Of a stretch of DNA of 64,000 nucleotides, positions 33,558 to 40,444 are shown in pieces. The notes under the pieces are model-generated. The model was not told the origin of the DNA. It was given only the letters and a program-made list of their open reading frames with translations, and ran no database searches. Source of the DNA: Gordonibacter sp. 28C (lineage in GTDB: Bacteria; Actinomycetota; Coriobacteriia; Coriobacteriales; Eggerthellaceae); NCBI RefSeq assembly GCF_003339845.1, contig NZ_PPTR01000002.1, positions 186,001 through 250,000 of the forward strand, in the 5' to 3' direction. The translations under genes and the position numbers were made by a program. Position 1 is the stretch's first letter. The number at the start of each line of letters is the position of its first letter.

Positions 33558-34436
33558 TCAGCGCTTGTCCAGGAACCGCTCCCACGCGCCGAGCTCGGAT
33601 TCGGCCTGGGCCCTCCCCCGTGCGAAGTTGGCGGCGAGCTTCACCTGGTCGCGCTCGGTGTTCGCGACGCCCTGGTCGTTCGCGTAGAACACGTAGGCGC
33701 TGCCCTCGGCCTCCAGGCGCGCGAGCAGGTCGAGCTCGGCGTTGTAGCGCCGAGCCCACGTGTCCAGTGCCGCGCGCATGCGGGGGCGGCGCCAGAAGAA
33801 CGCGTCGTAGAGGCGGTTGGGGCGCTCGGGACGGCGGAAGCCGCGCGGGCGCGTGCACACGACGAAGAACCGCCGCAGGCCGTCGGCCGTCGCGGCGGGC
33901 AGCATGATGCCGGCCCCATCGCCGATGCCGCCGTCGTACAGCGCGCGGCCGTCGATGCGCGCGGGCGGGAACACGATGGGGTAGCTCAGCGAGGCGCGCA
34001 CGCGCTCCATGAGCGCATCTTGCGTGGGAAAGTCGCCGCGCGCGAAGCGCACGGTCTCGCCGCTGTCGCGGTCGACGGCCTGCAGCGTGAGGCGCGCCGG
34101 GTTCGCCTGGAACGCCGCGAAGTCGAACGGCAGCGCGCAGCCGGTTCGCGCCTCGCCGTCGCCGCGCCGCAGCGCCCCGAGGCCGTCCGCGAACGCGAGC
34201 GGCGCAAGCCACCAGCGAAACGCAGGTCCCACAAGGCACTCGGTGAACGACGCCTCCGCACGGCGCGCATCGCGCGACAGGTAGTCCGCCGCGTTCGTCG
34301 CCCCTGCGGACAGGCCGTACACGTCGTCGAAGAACAGCCCGTTCTCCAGCATCACCGAAAGCGCTCCCGCCGAGTACGAGTTGCGCATGCCGCCGCCCTC
34401 GAACACGAGCGCCACGCCGTGCACGGTGCTTTCCAT
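33558..34436 (-). CDS. patatin-like phospholipase (first of two)
   Basis: 292 residues. The oxyanion loop GGGMRNSYSAGAL (near residue 15), nucleophile GLSAGATNA (GxSxG, near residue 44) and catalytic Asp in LYDGGIGDG (near 165) form the Ser-Asp dyad of patatins, which hydrolyse acyl esters of lipids. The ATG at 34436 has GGAGGG at proper distance; a longer frame begins 111 bases upstream without support. It is related to the second patatin gene at 37897-38808, sharing the arrangement and the C-terminal tail (YAND..., LDKR). Confidence 0.9.
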   Translation of the reverse strand: MESTVHGVALVFEGGGMRNSYSAGALSVMLENGLFFDDVYGLSAGATNAADYLSRDARRAEASFTECLVGPAFRWWLAPLAFADGLGALRRGDGEARTGCALPFDFAAFQANPARLTLQAVDRDSGETVRFARGDFPTQDALMERVRASLSYPIVFPPARIDGRALYDGGIGDGAGIMLPAATADGLRRFFVVCTRPRGFRRPERPNRLYDAFFWRRPRMRAALDTWARRYNAELDLLARLEAEGSAYVFYANDQGVANTERDQVKLAANFARGRAQAESELGAWERFLDKR

Positions 34437-34491
34437 CGTCCGCCCTCCGTCCCTGTCCGCCCTGTCCGTCGCCCGAGCGCCTGCGCGAACC

Positions 34492-34854
34492 CTACAGGGC
34501 CGCGATCTCCTTGCGCACGGCCGGTATGTCGGGCTGCGGTCGAGCAAGGGCGCGGTAGAGCCTCTGGACGTCGCCGCGCAGCGCGATCTCGCGCGGCTCG
34601 TTCAGCGCGAAGAACGCTACGCGCAGGTAGAGCTGCAGGTCCTTGGCGCTCTCGAGCTCGTCGACGGGTTCGGCACCGTGGTTCTCGCGGTCGTCCGCGA
34701 ATGCGACGAGCAGCCCTTTCGTCACGCGGCGCATGCGCGCGAGGCTCTCCCTGCGCGCGCGGCGCGCGGTGACCTGCGGAAGGAACAGGGCCGTGCACAC
34801 CGCCAGCAGCTCGGCGCACGCCGTGAACCATTCGGGCAGCGAGCCCATCTCCAT
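34492..34854 (-). CDS. small protein with N-terminal membrane segment, unknown function
   Basis: 120 residues: one hydrophobic segment at about 8-28 (WFTACAELLAVCTALFLPQV), then a basic stretch (ARRARRESLARMRR) and a helical cytoplasmic part. GGAGGC lies upstream of the ATG. It sits 55 bases upstream of the patatin gene on the same strand and may share its transcript. I do not recognise a family; membrane-anchored helical proteins of this shape are often prophage or accessory genes. Confidence 0.6.
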   Translation of the reverse strand: MEMGSLPEWFTACAELLAVCTALFLPQVTARRARRESLARMRRVTKGLLVAFADDRENHGAEPVDELESAKDLQLYLRVAFFALNEPREIALRGDVQRLYRALARPQPDIPAVRKEIAAL

Positions 34855-35124
34855 ACGGAGCCTCCTTCCGCAGCGAATCGTTGCAACCGTTCGGCCTTCA
34901 TGGTACCGAAGGCCCGCTTGCGGCCCGCCGTTCGAGCCGAAGCGTCAACGCGACGTTGGAAGCACGTGGAAAGGGCCGGAAGGCGTCGCCGGTCGCCCGC
35001 GGCCGAGCGCTGCGCGGAAAGCGGCGCCGTCGCCGCCATCGTTTGATGTGCATGGGGGCCTACCATAGGTGCGAAGCCCGGCGGAATGCCGGCCATGCGA
35101 CCGCGTCGCCGAAAGGAGTCGAAC

Positions 35125-35598
35125 ATGCAAGCCACGAACGAGATCAGGAACATCCTGGCGAAGGGGCAGGCCGTGTCGGGCGCGAACCCCCTCGCCTTCC
35201 TCGACGGCGTGTTGAGCGGAGATCCCCTGGAGGCCCTTGCCGGAGGCGTGGGCACCGCCGACTCGTCGGCGGCGTACGCCAAAGCCGGCAAGCTGCGCAC
35301 CGAAACGGAGGTCGTGCCGCTTTCCGTTCCGTTCCCCGAGGCCGTGGCCCAGGTGAAAAGCGCGGCGGCCCGCTTGGGAAAGGACCTGTTGGCGTTGCGC
35401 GAGGCCCCGACCGCGTTCCCCTTCGTCGCCTACTTCAGCAAAGGCGTTCTGGCCAACCCGACGGTCGTGGTGGTGGAGGTGCGCCCGGCGGGCGACGCCG
35501 CGCAGGCCGTGCTCACCGCCTTCACGACGAAGGTGGGGTTCGTGCAGGGCTACTCCTGCTCCAAAGCGCTCGCGAAGTTCGCAAGCCTCTTGCGTTGA
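35125..35598 (+). CDS. conserved-looking hypothetical protein
   Basis: 157 residues, alpha/beta, without a signal peptide. It begins MQATNEIRNILAKGQAV after a strong GAAAGGAG site; an ATG 39 bases earlier lacks one. Hydrophobic strands such as PTVVVVEVRPAGD alternate with helices (FPEAVAQVKSAAARLGKDLLAL). I see no motif that fixes a function. It converges with tatD, leaving 22 bases between the stop codons. Confidence 0.65.
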   Translation: MQATNEIRNILAKGQAVSGANPLAFLDGVLSGDPLEALAGGVGTADSSAAYAKAGKLRTETEVVPLSVPFPEAVAQVKSAAARLGKDLLALREAPTAFPFVAYFSKGVLANPTVVVVEVRPAGDAAQAVLTAFTTKVGFVQGYSCSKALAKFASLLR

Positions 35599-35620
35599 CG
35601 CGGGCGGTCGATCCGGTGCG

Positions 35621-36556
35621 TCAGGGGCGCGCCAGCAGATCCCGGCTGGTTCGGGCGATGCGGTCGGCAAGGCTGGCGGGGTCCTCGCGGCGCAGCGAGG
35701 CCACCTCGGCCAGGGCGCCGCGCAGCAGGCGGGCGAACTCCTCTGGCGGAACGGCTGGACCGCTGGCAGGCGGTTCGTCGGTTTCCAGCAGCAGGCGCTT
35801 GGCGGGAACGGCCTGCGCGTAGGCGCGGCCGCGTTTCGACGCCAGCATGTGGGGGCCCACCGAGAAGCGGCAGCCGGCGCGGATGGCGCGCTGCAGCTCG
35901 TCGGACGTGCCGGAGAACCAGTGGAAGATGCAGGCGTTCTCGGCTAGGGCGCCCGCGCGCTCCAGCACGTCCAGCACCTTGCCCGCCGATTTCACGGCAT
36001 GGATCGAGAGCACCTTGCCGCCCTCGGCCGCGCAGGCGCGCGCGATGCGCTCGAACGCGGCGATCTGGGCGTCCCGCGTGGAGGCGTGCGCGGTGCCGAA
36101 GTCGAGGCCCACCTCGCCGACGTACCGGGATGCGGCCGCGTTGGCCGCCGCCTGCTCGGCCGCGTCCTCGCCCGCCGGCCCGGCCTCCACCCACCACGGA
36201 TGCAGGCCGGCGCCCACTCGCACGTTCCCGCACGCGCCCAGCAGGGCGGCGGCGCGCCCGTAGCCTTCGGGCGTCACCGTCACGGACAGGCACCCGACGC
36301 CCCGTTCGGCCAACCCGGCCGCCAGTTCGGCGGGGTCTTCCGCGAAGTCAAGGTGGCAATGCAGGTCGAACAGCCCCTCCGTCGACTCCGCAGGAGATCC
36401 TTCGACTTCGGCCTTCGGCCGCCGCTCAGGATGACAAGCTGGGGCGGCCTTCGCGTCATCGCTTCGCGACGCCTCCCTGCGCTCGCTTCGCGTGCTCGGG
36501 ACCTCGACAGTCCGCTGGACTGTCGAATGCTCAGGATGACAAGCGGCGGCCGTCAT
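35621..36556 (-). CDS. tatD: TatD family metal-dependent hydrolase with a repeat-derived N-terminal insertion
   Basis: 311 residues. The TatD domain starts only at about residue 62 with LFDLHCHLDF (metal-binding HxH), continues with VGEVGLDFG (Glu), SIHAVKSAG, FHWFSGTSDEL and LLLETDEPPASG (final Asp). TatD proteins are metal-dependent nucleases of the amidohydrolase fold. Residues about 6-58 are encoded by two interspersed palindromic repeats and have no counterpart in TatD enzymes. The ATG at 36556 overlaps the tcdA stop as ATGA, which argues that it is the original start and that the repeats were inserted, in frame, just after it. Confidence 0.88.
   Translation of the reverse strand: MTAAACHPEHSTVQRTVEVPSTRSERREASRSDDAKAAPACHPERRPKAEVEGSPAESTEGLFDLHCHLDFAEDPAELAAGLAERGVGCLSVTVTPEGYGRAAALLGACGNVRVGAGLHPWWVEAGPAGEDAAEQAAANAAASRYVGEVGLDFGTAHASTRDAQIAAFERIARACAAEGGKVLSIHAVKSAGKVLDVLERAGALAENACIFHWFSGTSDELQRAIRAGCRFSVGPHMLASKRGRAYAQAVPAKRLLLETDEPPASGPAVPPEEFARLLRGALAEVASLRREDPASLADRIARTSRDLLARP
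36394..36541. repeat. two interspersed palindromic repeats (family 1) inside the 5-prime part of tatD
   Basis: Copy 1 (36394-36436) and copy 2 (36498-36541) both end GCTCAGGATGACA and begin with a TCGAC segment; copy 1 has an internal CTTCGGCCTTCGGCCG hairpin, copy 2 a palindrome CGACAGTCC-gct-GGACTGTCG at 36505-36525. The same family is present at 42473-42508. On the minus strand they encode CHPE-type peptides. Confidence 0.8.
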
Positions 36557-37308
36557 CGCGCGCTCCCCGCGTCCGCGTCCACACCTGCCAGCTCGCGCAG
36601 GACCTCACCGGCGATCATCTGCCCCATGATGGGCGGCACGTACGACGCCGTGCCCAAATTCGACCGCTCGCGCCGGGCGGCCCCCTCGCGCACGGGCACC
36701 GGCACCGGCTGCTCGCACGAGTACAGCACGCGCAGGCGGCGGATGCCGCGCTTGCGCCCCTCCTTGCGCATGATGCGGCACAGCGGGCAGTTCACCGTGT
36801 CGTACACGTCGGCCGCGCGGAAGCACTCGGGGCGCAGCTTGTTGGCCGCCCCCATGCTGCTGATCAGGCGGATGCCCTGCGCGTCGGCGTACTGGGCGAT
36901 GGCCAGCTTCGTGGAGACGGTGTCGATGGCGTCCACCACGTAGTCCACCCGGTCGCGGTACGCCCCCAACAGCTCGGGCACGTTCTCCGCCAGCACGAAC
37001 GCGTCGAGCGGCTCCACGCGCGCCGCCGGGTTGATGTCGGCCACCATGGCGCGCACCACGTCGGTCTTCTTGCGTCCGAGGGTGCTGTGGAAGGCGATGG
37101 CCTGCCGGTTGATGTTGCTGGCCTGCACCACGTCGTGGTCGACCACGACCAGGCCGCCCACGCCGCCCCGCGCGAGCGCCTCCACGCAGTTCGAGCCCAC
37201 GCCGCCCAGGCCCAGCACCATGACGGTGGACGCCGCCAGGCGCTCCACGCCCTCGCGGCCCATGATCAGTTCGAGTTTGGACGTGGCCCCGTCGCCGCCT
37301 GCAACCAT
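36553..37308 (-). CDS. tcdA: tRNA threonylcarbamoyladenosine dehydratase TcdA (E1-like)
   Basis: 251 residues, ThiF/MoeB fold. Nucleotide loop VMVLGLGGVGSNCVEALARGG, VVDHDVVQASNINRQ, DAIDTVSTKLAI, and a later Cys-containing segment (CPLCRIMRKEGRKRG) match TcdA/CsdL, which cyclises t6A37 of tRNAs to ct6A using ATP. The N-terminus RLELIMGREGVERL-type region (here KLELIMGREGVERLA) is also typical. AAAGGA precedes the ATG at 37308; the longer frame upstream is not supported. It is coupled to tatD by ATGA. Confidence 0.9.
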   Translation of the reverse strand: MVAGGDGATSKLELIMGREGVERLAASTVMVLGLGGVGSNCVEALARGGVGGLVVVDHDVVQASNINRQAIAFHSTLGRKKTDVVRAMVADINPAARVEPLDAFVLAENVPELLGAYRDRVDYVVDAIDTVSTKLAIAQYADAQGIRLISSMGAANKLRPECFRAADVYDTVNCPLCRIMRKEGRKRGIRRLRVLYSCEQPVPVPVREGAARRERSNLGTASYVPPIMGQMIAGEVLRELAGVDADAGSAR

Positions 37309-37381
37309 CGCGATCCTTTCTGTCGGCTCCCCATGGTAGCATTGCGCGCCGCCCCGCGCGACCGGCGCGGCGACGTGCGCG

Positions 37382-37894
37382 TCAAACGGATATCCCCACC
37401 CTCCGCACGTCTTGCGCGAAACGCTCGGCGGCCAGCCCCGCCACCTCGAACATCGCCGCCTTGCCGGGCAGGCGCTCGTTCGCGAAGCGGCACAAGTCGA
37501 CCGGGAAAGCGCAGTCCGCATCGAGGGGAAACGCCAGCAGCTTGTCCACCAGCACGTTCAAGAAGGCCACCGGGCGGCGGCCGTGCGTCCGCGTCGCCTC
37601 CGGCGCGCCGGCGAAGAACAGGTACGCGTCTATCTCGCGCTCGCCGAACCCCGACGCGGCCAGCGCGCGACGAATCGCCTCAACCGCCACGTCCTCCCAG
37701 GTGCGCCAATCGGCAGGCTGCATGCAGGCGGCCGCCGCGAACCGGTTGCCCGCGTTCGCCAGAAGCAGCACGTCGCGTCCGCCGAGCGGCACGCGATGCG
37801 CCTCCCAGCAGAAGAACAGGTCGTCCACCTCGCCGTACGGCGGACGCGGCAGGCGCAGGAACCGCTGAAGCGGTATGGTGATCCCCAGTTGCAT
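37382..37894 (-). CDS. DUF6933-like protein
   Basis: 170 residues without signal peptide. The segment DDLFFCWEAHRVPLGGRDVLLLANAGNRFAAAACM resembles DUF6933 proteins, which have no known function; I give this by memory of the pattern, so it is tentative. GGTAGGA precedes the ATG at 37894. It follows the second patatin gene with only two bases between stop and start, so the two are almost certainly one transcript. Confidence 0.7.
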   Translation of the reverse strand: MQLGITIPLQRFLRLPRPPYGEVDDLFFCWEAHRVPLGGRDVLLLANAGNRFAAAACMQPADWRTWEDVAVEAIRRALAASGFGEREIDAYLFFAGAPEATRTHGRRPVAFLNVLVDKLLAFPLDADCAFPVDLCRFANERLPGKAAMFEVAGLAAERFAQDVRRVGISV

Positions 37895-37896
37895 TC

Positions 37897-38808
37897 CTAC
37901 CGCCCCGCCTGCAGCCACGCCTCCCAGGAGTCGGCCTCTCGCCGGGCCTGGGCGTAGCCGCGCTCGTAGGCGTCTTGCAGCTTCGCGTAGTCCGTCTCCC
38001 GGTTGGTCACGGTCATGCGCTCGGGGTAGAACACGCACGCCGAACCCTCGCGCTCCAAAAGCTCGATCTCGTCGAGCAGGTCGTTGTACGGGCGCCACCG
38101 CTCGATGGAGCGCTCGGCCACCAGCGGGTGCTTGCGGAACGCCGCGCGGAACAGCGCCTGGGCGCCCGGCCCCAGGGGCTTCTTGCGATAGCCGCGCTCC
38201 TGCGAGCGGATGATGAAGAACCGCTCGAACCCGTCGCGACGCGCCGCGTCCAGAAGGATGCCCCAGCTGGTGCCCAGCCCGCCGTCCAGGTACGTGCGCC
38301 CGTCTATCACCGTGAGCGGCATGAACAGCGGCATGCTGGAGCTGGCGCGCACGCGCAGCATCATGTCGTGCATCGTGGGGCAATCGTCCTTCGTCCAGGG
38401 CACCGTCTCGCCCGTGTCCCAGTCGAACCCCTCGATGTGCACGTCGGCCTCGTTCGCCGCGAACGTGTCGAAGTCGAACGCCATCACGGCGTCCGTTCCC
38501 GCCAGCTCCTCGGCGATGCCCCCGTACAGGTACGGCGCGTTGAAGAAGCCGTCGCCGCGCAGGAAGCTGCGCGCGCCGCCGAAGCGCGGGTCGAGCACCA
38601 GGTCCACGAACGACGCCTTCGTCCGGGGAATGTCGCGCGAAACGTAGTTCACCGCATGGCTCGACCCGGCCGAGATGCCGTACGCGCGTCCGAAGCGCAG
38701 GCCGCGCTCCAAAAGCGTCACCACCGCGCCCGCCGTGTAGCTGGCGCGCATGCCGCCGCCCTCGATGATGAGCGCGACGTCGGGAATGTTGACCGACAAA
38801 TCATCCAT
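37897..38808 (-). CDS. patatin-like phospholipase (second of two)
   Basis: 303 residues. IIEGGGMRASYTAGAVVTLLERG (oxyanion loop), YGISAGSSHAVN (GxSxG nucleophile) and TYLDGGLGTSWG (catalytic Asp) place it in the patatin/YjjU-like group. It resembles the protein at 33558-34436 over its whole length. MDDLSVNIPDVALIIEGG at 38808 is the preferred start. No ribosome site precedes it; instead a TATAAT lies 6 to 11 bases upstream, so the message might be leaderless or the true start lie further up (a GTG-containing extension exists). Confidence 0.88.
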   Translation of the reverse strand: MDDLSVNIPDVALIIEGGGMRASYTAGAVVTLLERGLRFGRAYGISAGSSHAVNYVSRDIPRTKASFVDLVLDPRFGGARSFLRGDGFFNAPYLYGGIAEELAGTDAVMAFDFDTFAANEADVHIEGFDWDTGETVPWTKDDCPTMHDMMLRVRASSSMPLFMPLTVIDGRTYLDGGLGTSWGILLDAARRDGFERFFIIRSQERGYRKKPLGPGAQALFRAAFRKHPLVAERSIERWRPYNDLLDEIELLEREGSACVFYPERMTVTNRETDYAKLQDAYERGYAQARREADSWEAWLQAGR

Positions 38809-38944
38809 ACGGTCATTATAGCCATCCACGGCGAAATGCTCGGTAACGGATTCCGCAGGGCGCGCGACGACGGGCAAGGATTATACTGAGGGGAAAGCGG
38901 GCGCGCGCCCGCAGAGCGAAACGCGCGAGCGAGAGGAACCGAAC

Positions 38945-39181
38945 ATGGACAAGCCGATCCTGTACTACTGGGCCCCGTGCCCCACCTGCTCCATCCTGAC
39001 CCACTTCGCCGAGGAGCACGGCATCGAGCTGGACAAGCGCGACGTGGAGCAGGAGGAGCCCTATCGAGAGCTGCTGGAACTGGGCGGCAACGCCGACCTC
39101 ATCCCCTACCTGTACGACGAGGGGCGGCTCGTCAACGGCAACGACGAGTGCATGGCGTACCTGACCGAGAAGTACCTCTAG
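38945..39181 (+). CDS. glutaredoxin-like protein
   Basis: 78 residues, thioredoxin fold. The redox motif is in YYWAPCPTCSILTHFAEEHG (CPTC near residues 12-15), and IPYLYDEGRLVNGNDECMAYLTEKY contains the cis-Pro and the GST/glutaredoxin-type glycine region. GAGAGGAAC precedes the ATG. It probably reduces disulfides with small thiols; actinobacteria lacking glutathione may use it with other carriers. It converges with the membrane-protein gene on the other strand. Confidence 0.85.
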   Translation: MDKPILYYWAPCPTCSILTHFAEEHGIELDKRDVEQEEPYRELLELGGNADLIPYLYDEGRLVNGNDECMAYLTEKYL

Positions 39182-39192
39182 GAAGAGCCCGC

Positions 39193-40233
39193 CTACGCAC
39201 GGGCGACCGGCAAGGCGGTTCCCGCCTGGACCGCCGCCTTGCCGGAGGACGCGCTGGAGGCGGAACCGCCCGTCGAACCGGAGGAGGAACCGCCCGTCGA
39301 ACCCGACCCGCTGCCGGGCTGGTTCGAACCCGACTGCCCGGAACCGGACGACGATCCGTCCGAACCCGGTTTCGAGGCCGGGTCCTGCGAACCGCTGCCG
39401 GACTGACCGCCCTCCGTCGACCCGCTTCCGTCTTGGGACCCGCCGGAAGAGCCCGTCGAGCCGGACGATCCAGACGATCCGGACGACCCCTGGTCGCTCC
39501 CCGCGTTCGAGGACGCGTCGCCGCTCGAGGACGAGCCCTTCGACGCGTCGCCCGCCGAGTCGTTCGGCGCGGTCGACGCCGCGTCCTTGGAAGCATCCGG
39601 GGCACCCTCCGCATCGCCGCCCGCTTTCTGCTCTTGCGGAACGACGAGGGGCGGCGTTTTCGCGCCCACGCCCTGCCCCGTGGTGGCGAGGTCGATGACG
39701 ACGGCCGACAAGGCCACGGCGGCTACAGCCGATACGACGGACACGATGACCACGCCGCGCTGCACCTTCTTCTTGCGGTCGCGGCGCTCGCGCGCCTTGG
39801 CCACCGACGGGTCGCCCCGCAAGGCGGCGTCGTCGGCGCGCGGCGTGCGCGTGCGGCGCGTTGCGGATCCGAGCGGCACGACCGGCTCCGGCACGGCCCC
39901 CAGGCGCACCGTCTCCGCAGCGTCCGCCGTCGCGCGGCCGCCGGCCGTCGCCGCGGGGGTTTCCGCCCCCTGCGGCGGCACGTAGCCGGTTTCTCCCGGC
40001 TTCAGTTCGCGCAGCTTCTCGGCCGACGCGGTGAGGAACTTCTTGTACAGCTGCGACGCCACGGCCGACACGACGGAGCCCACGGCCACGCCGATGACCG
40101 AACCGGCGATGCCGATGCGCGAGGCCAGCAGCATGGAGGTGACGGCCGCGAGCGCGCCCGCGACGACCTGGGCCATCGACAGGTCGTCGAACAGCCTGCC
40201 CAGCTTGCCCTTTCCGTCCGTGCTCCGCGCCAT
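39193..40233 (-). CDS. membrane protein with long Ser/Gly-rich tail
   Basis: 346 residues. Residues 20-65 contain hydrophobic helices (VVAGALAAVTSMLLAS, IGIAGSVIGVAVGSVVSAVAS) followed by a cytoplasmic basic region (KARERRDRKKKVQRG), a further membrane helix at about 165-190 (GVVIVSVVSAVAAVALSAVVIDLA), and from residue 215 to 335 an external low-complexity tail of Ser, Gly, Asp and Asn. This suggests an envelope protein whose tail spans or decorates the cell wall. No family recognised. The tail DNA is internally repetitive and prone to slippage. Confidence 0.75.
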   Translation of the reverse strand: MARSTDGKGKLGRLFDDLSMAQVVAGALAAVTSMLLASRIGIAGSVIGVAVGSVVSAVASQLYKKFLTASAEKLRELKPGETGYVPPQGAETPAATAGGRATADAAETVRLGAVPEPVVPLGSATRRTRTPRADDAALRGDPSVAKARERRDRKKKVQRGVVIVSVVSAVAAVALSAVVIDLATTGQGVGAKTPPLVVPQEQKAGGDAEGAPDASKDAASTAPNDSAGDASKGSSSSGDASSNAGSDQGSSGSSGSSGSTGSSGGSQDGSGSTEGGQSGSGSQDPASKPGSDGSSSGSGQSGSNQPGSGSGSTGGSSSGSTGGSASSASSGKAAVQAGTALPVARA

Positions 40234-40392
40234 GCCGCATCATCCTCTTCCGTCTCGCGTCTGCCTTCGGGGCGCATGCCCCTCTCGAACATACCGCACC
40301 TGCGCGCGACGGCTTCTTTTTTCACCCAATTGCTACCGGCCGGCCACAGAATGCCCGCACGGTGTTCTCAACCTGTTCGTATGTCCAGATGA

Positions 40393-40410
40393 CGGGCATG
40401 CAGATGCCCG
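40393..40410 (-). terminator. hairpin downstream of the Lhr helicase gene
   Basis: CGGGCAT-gcag-ATGCCCG (40393-40410) lies 35 bases past the stop of the minus-strand helicase gene. There is no strong U run, so it is a weak terminator candidate. Confidence 0.35.
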
Positions 40411-40444
40411 CGTCACCGCGTCGGCCAACGCGGCGAGACCGATA

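Noticed and set aside
39300-39560. CRISPR-like or tandem DNA repeat in the Ser/Gly-rich region
   Set aside because: The repetition is irregular and follows the codons of a low-complexity protein tail; there are no uniform spacers.
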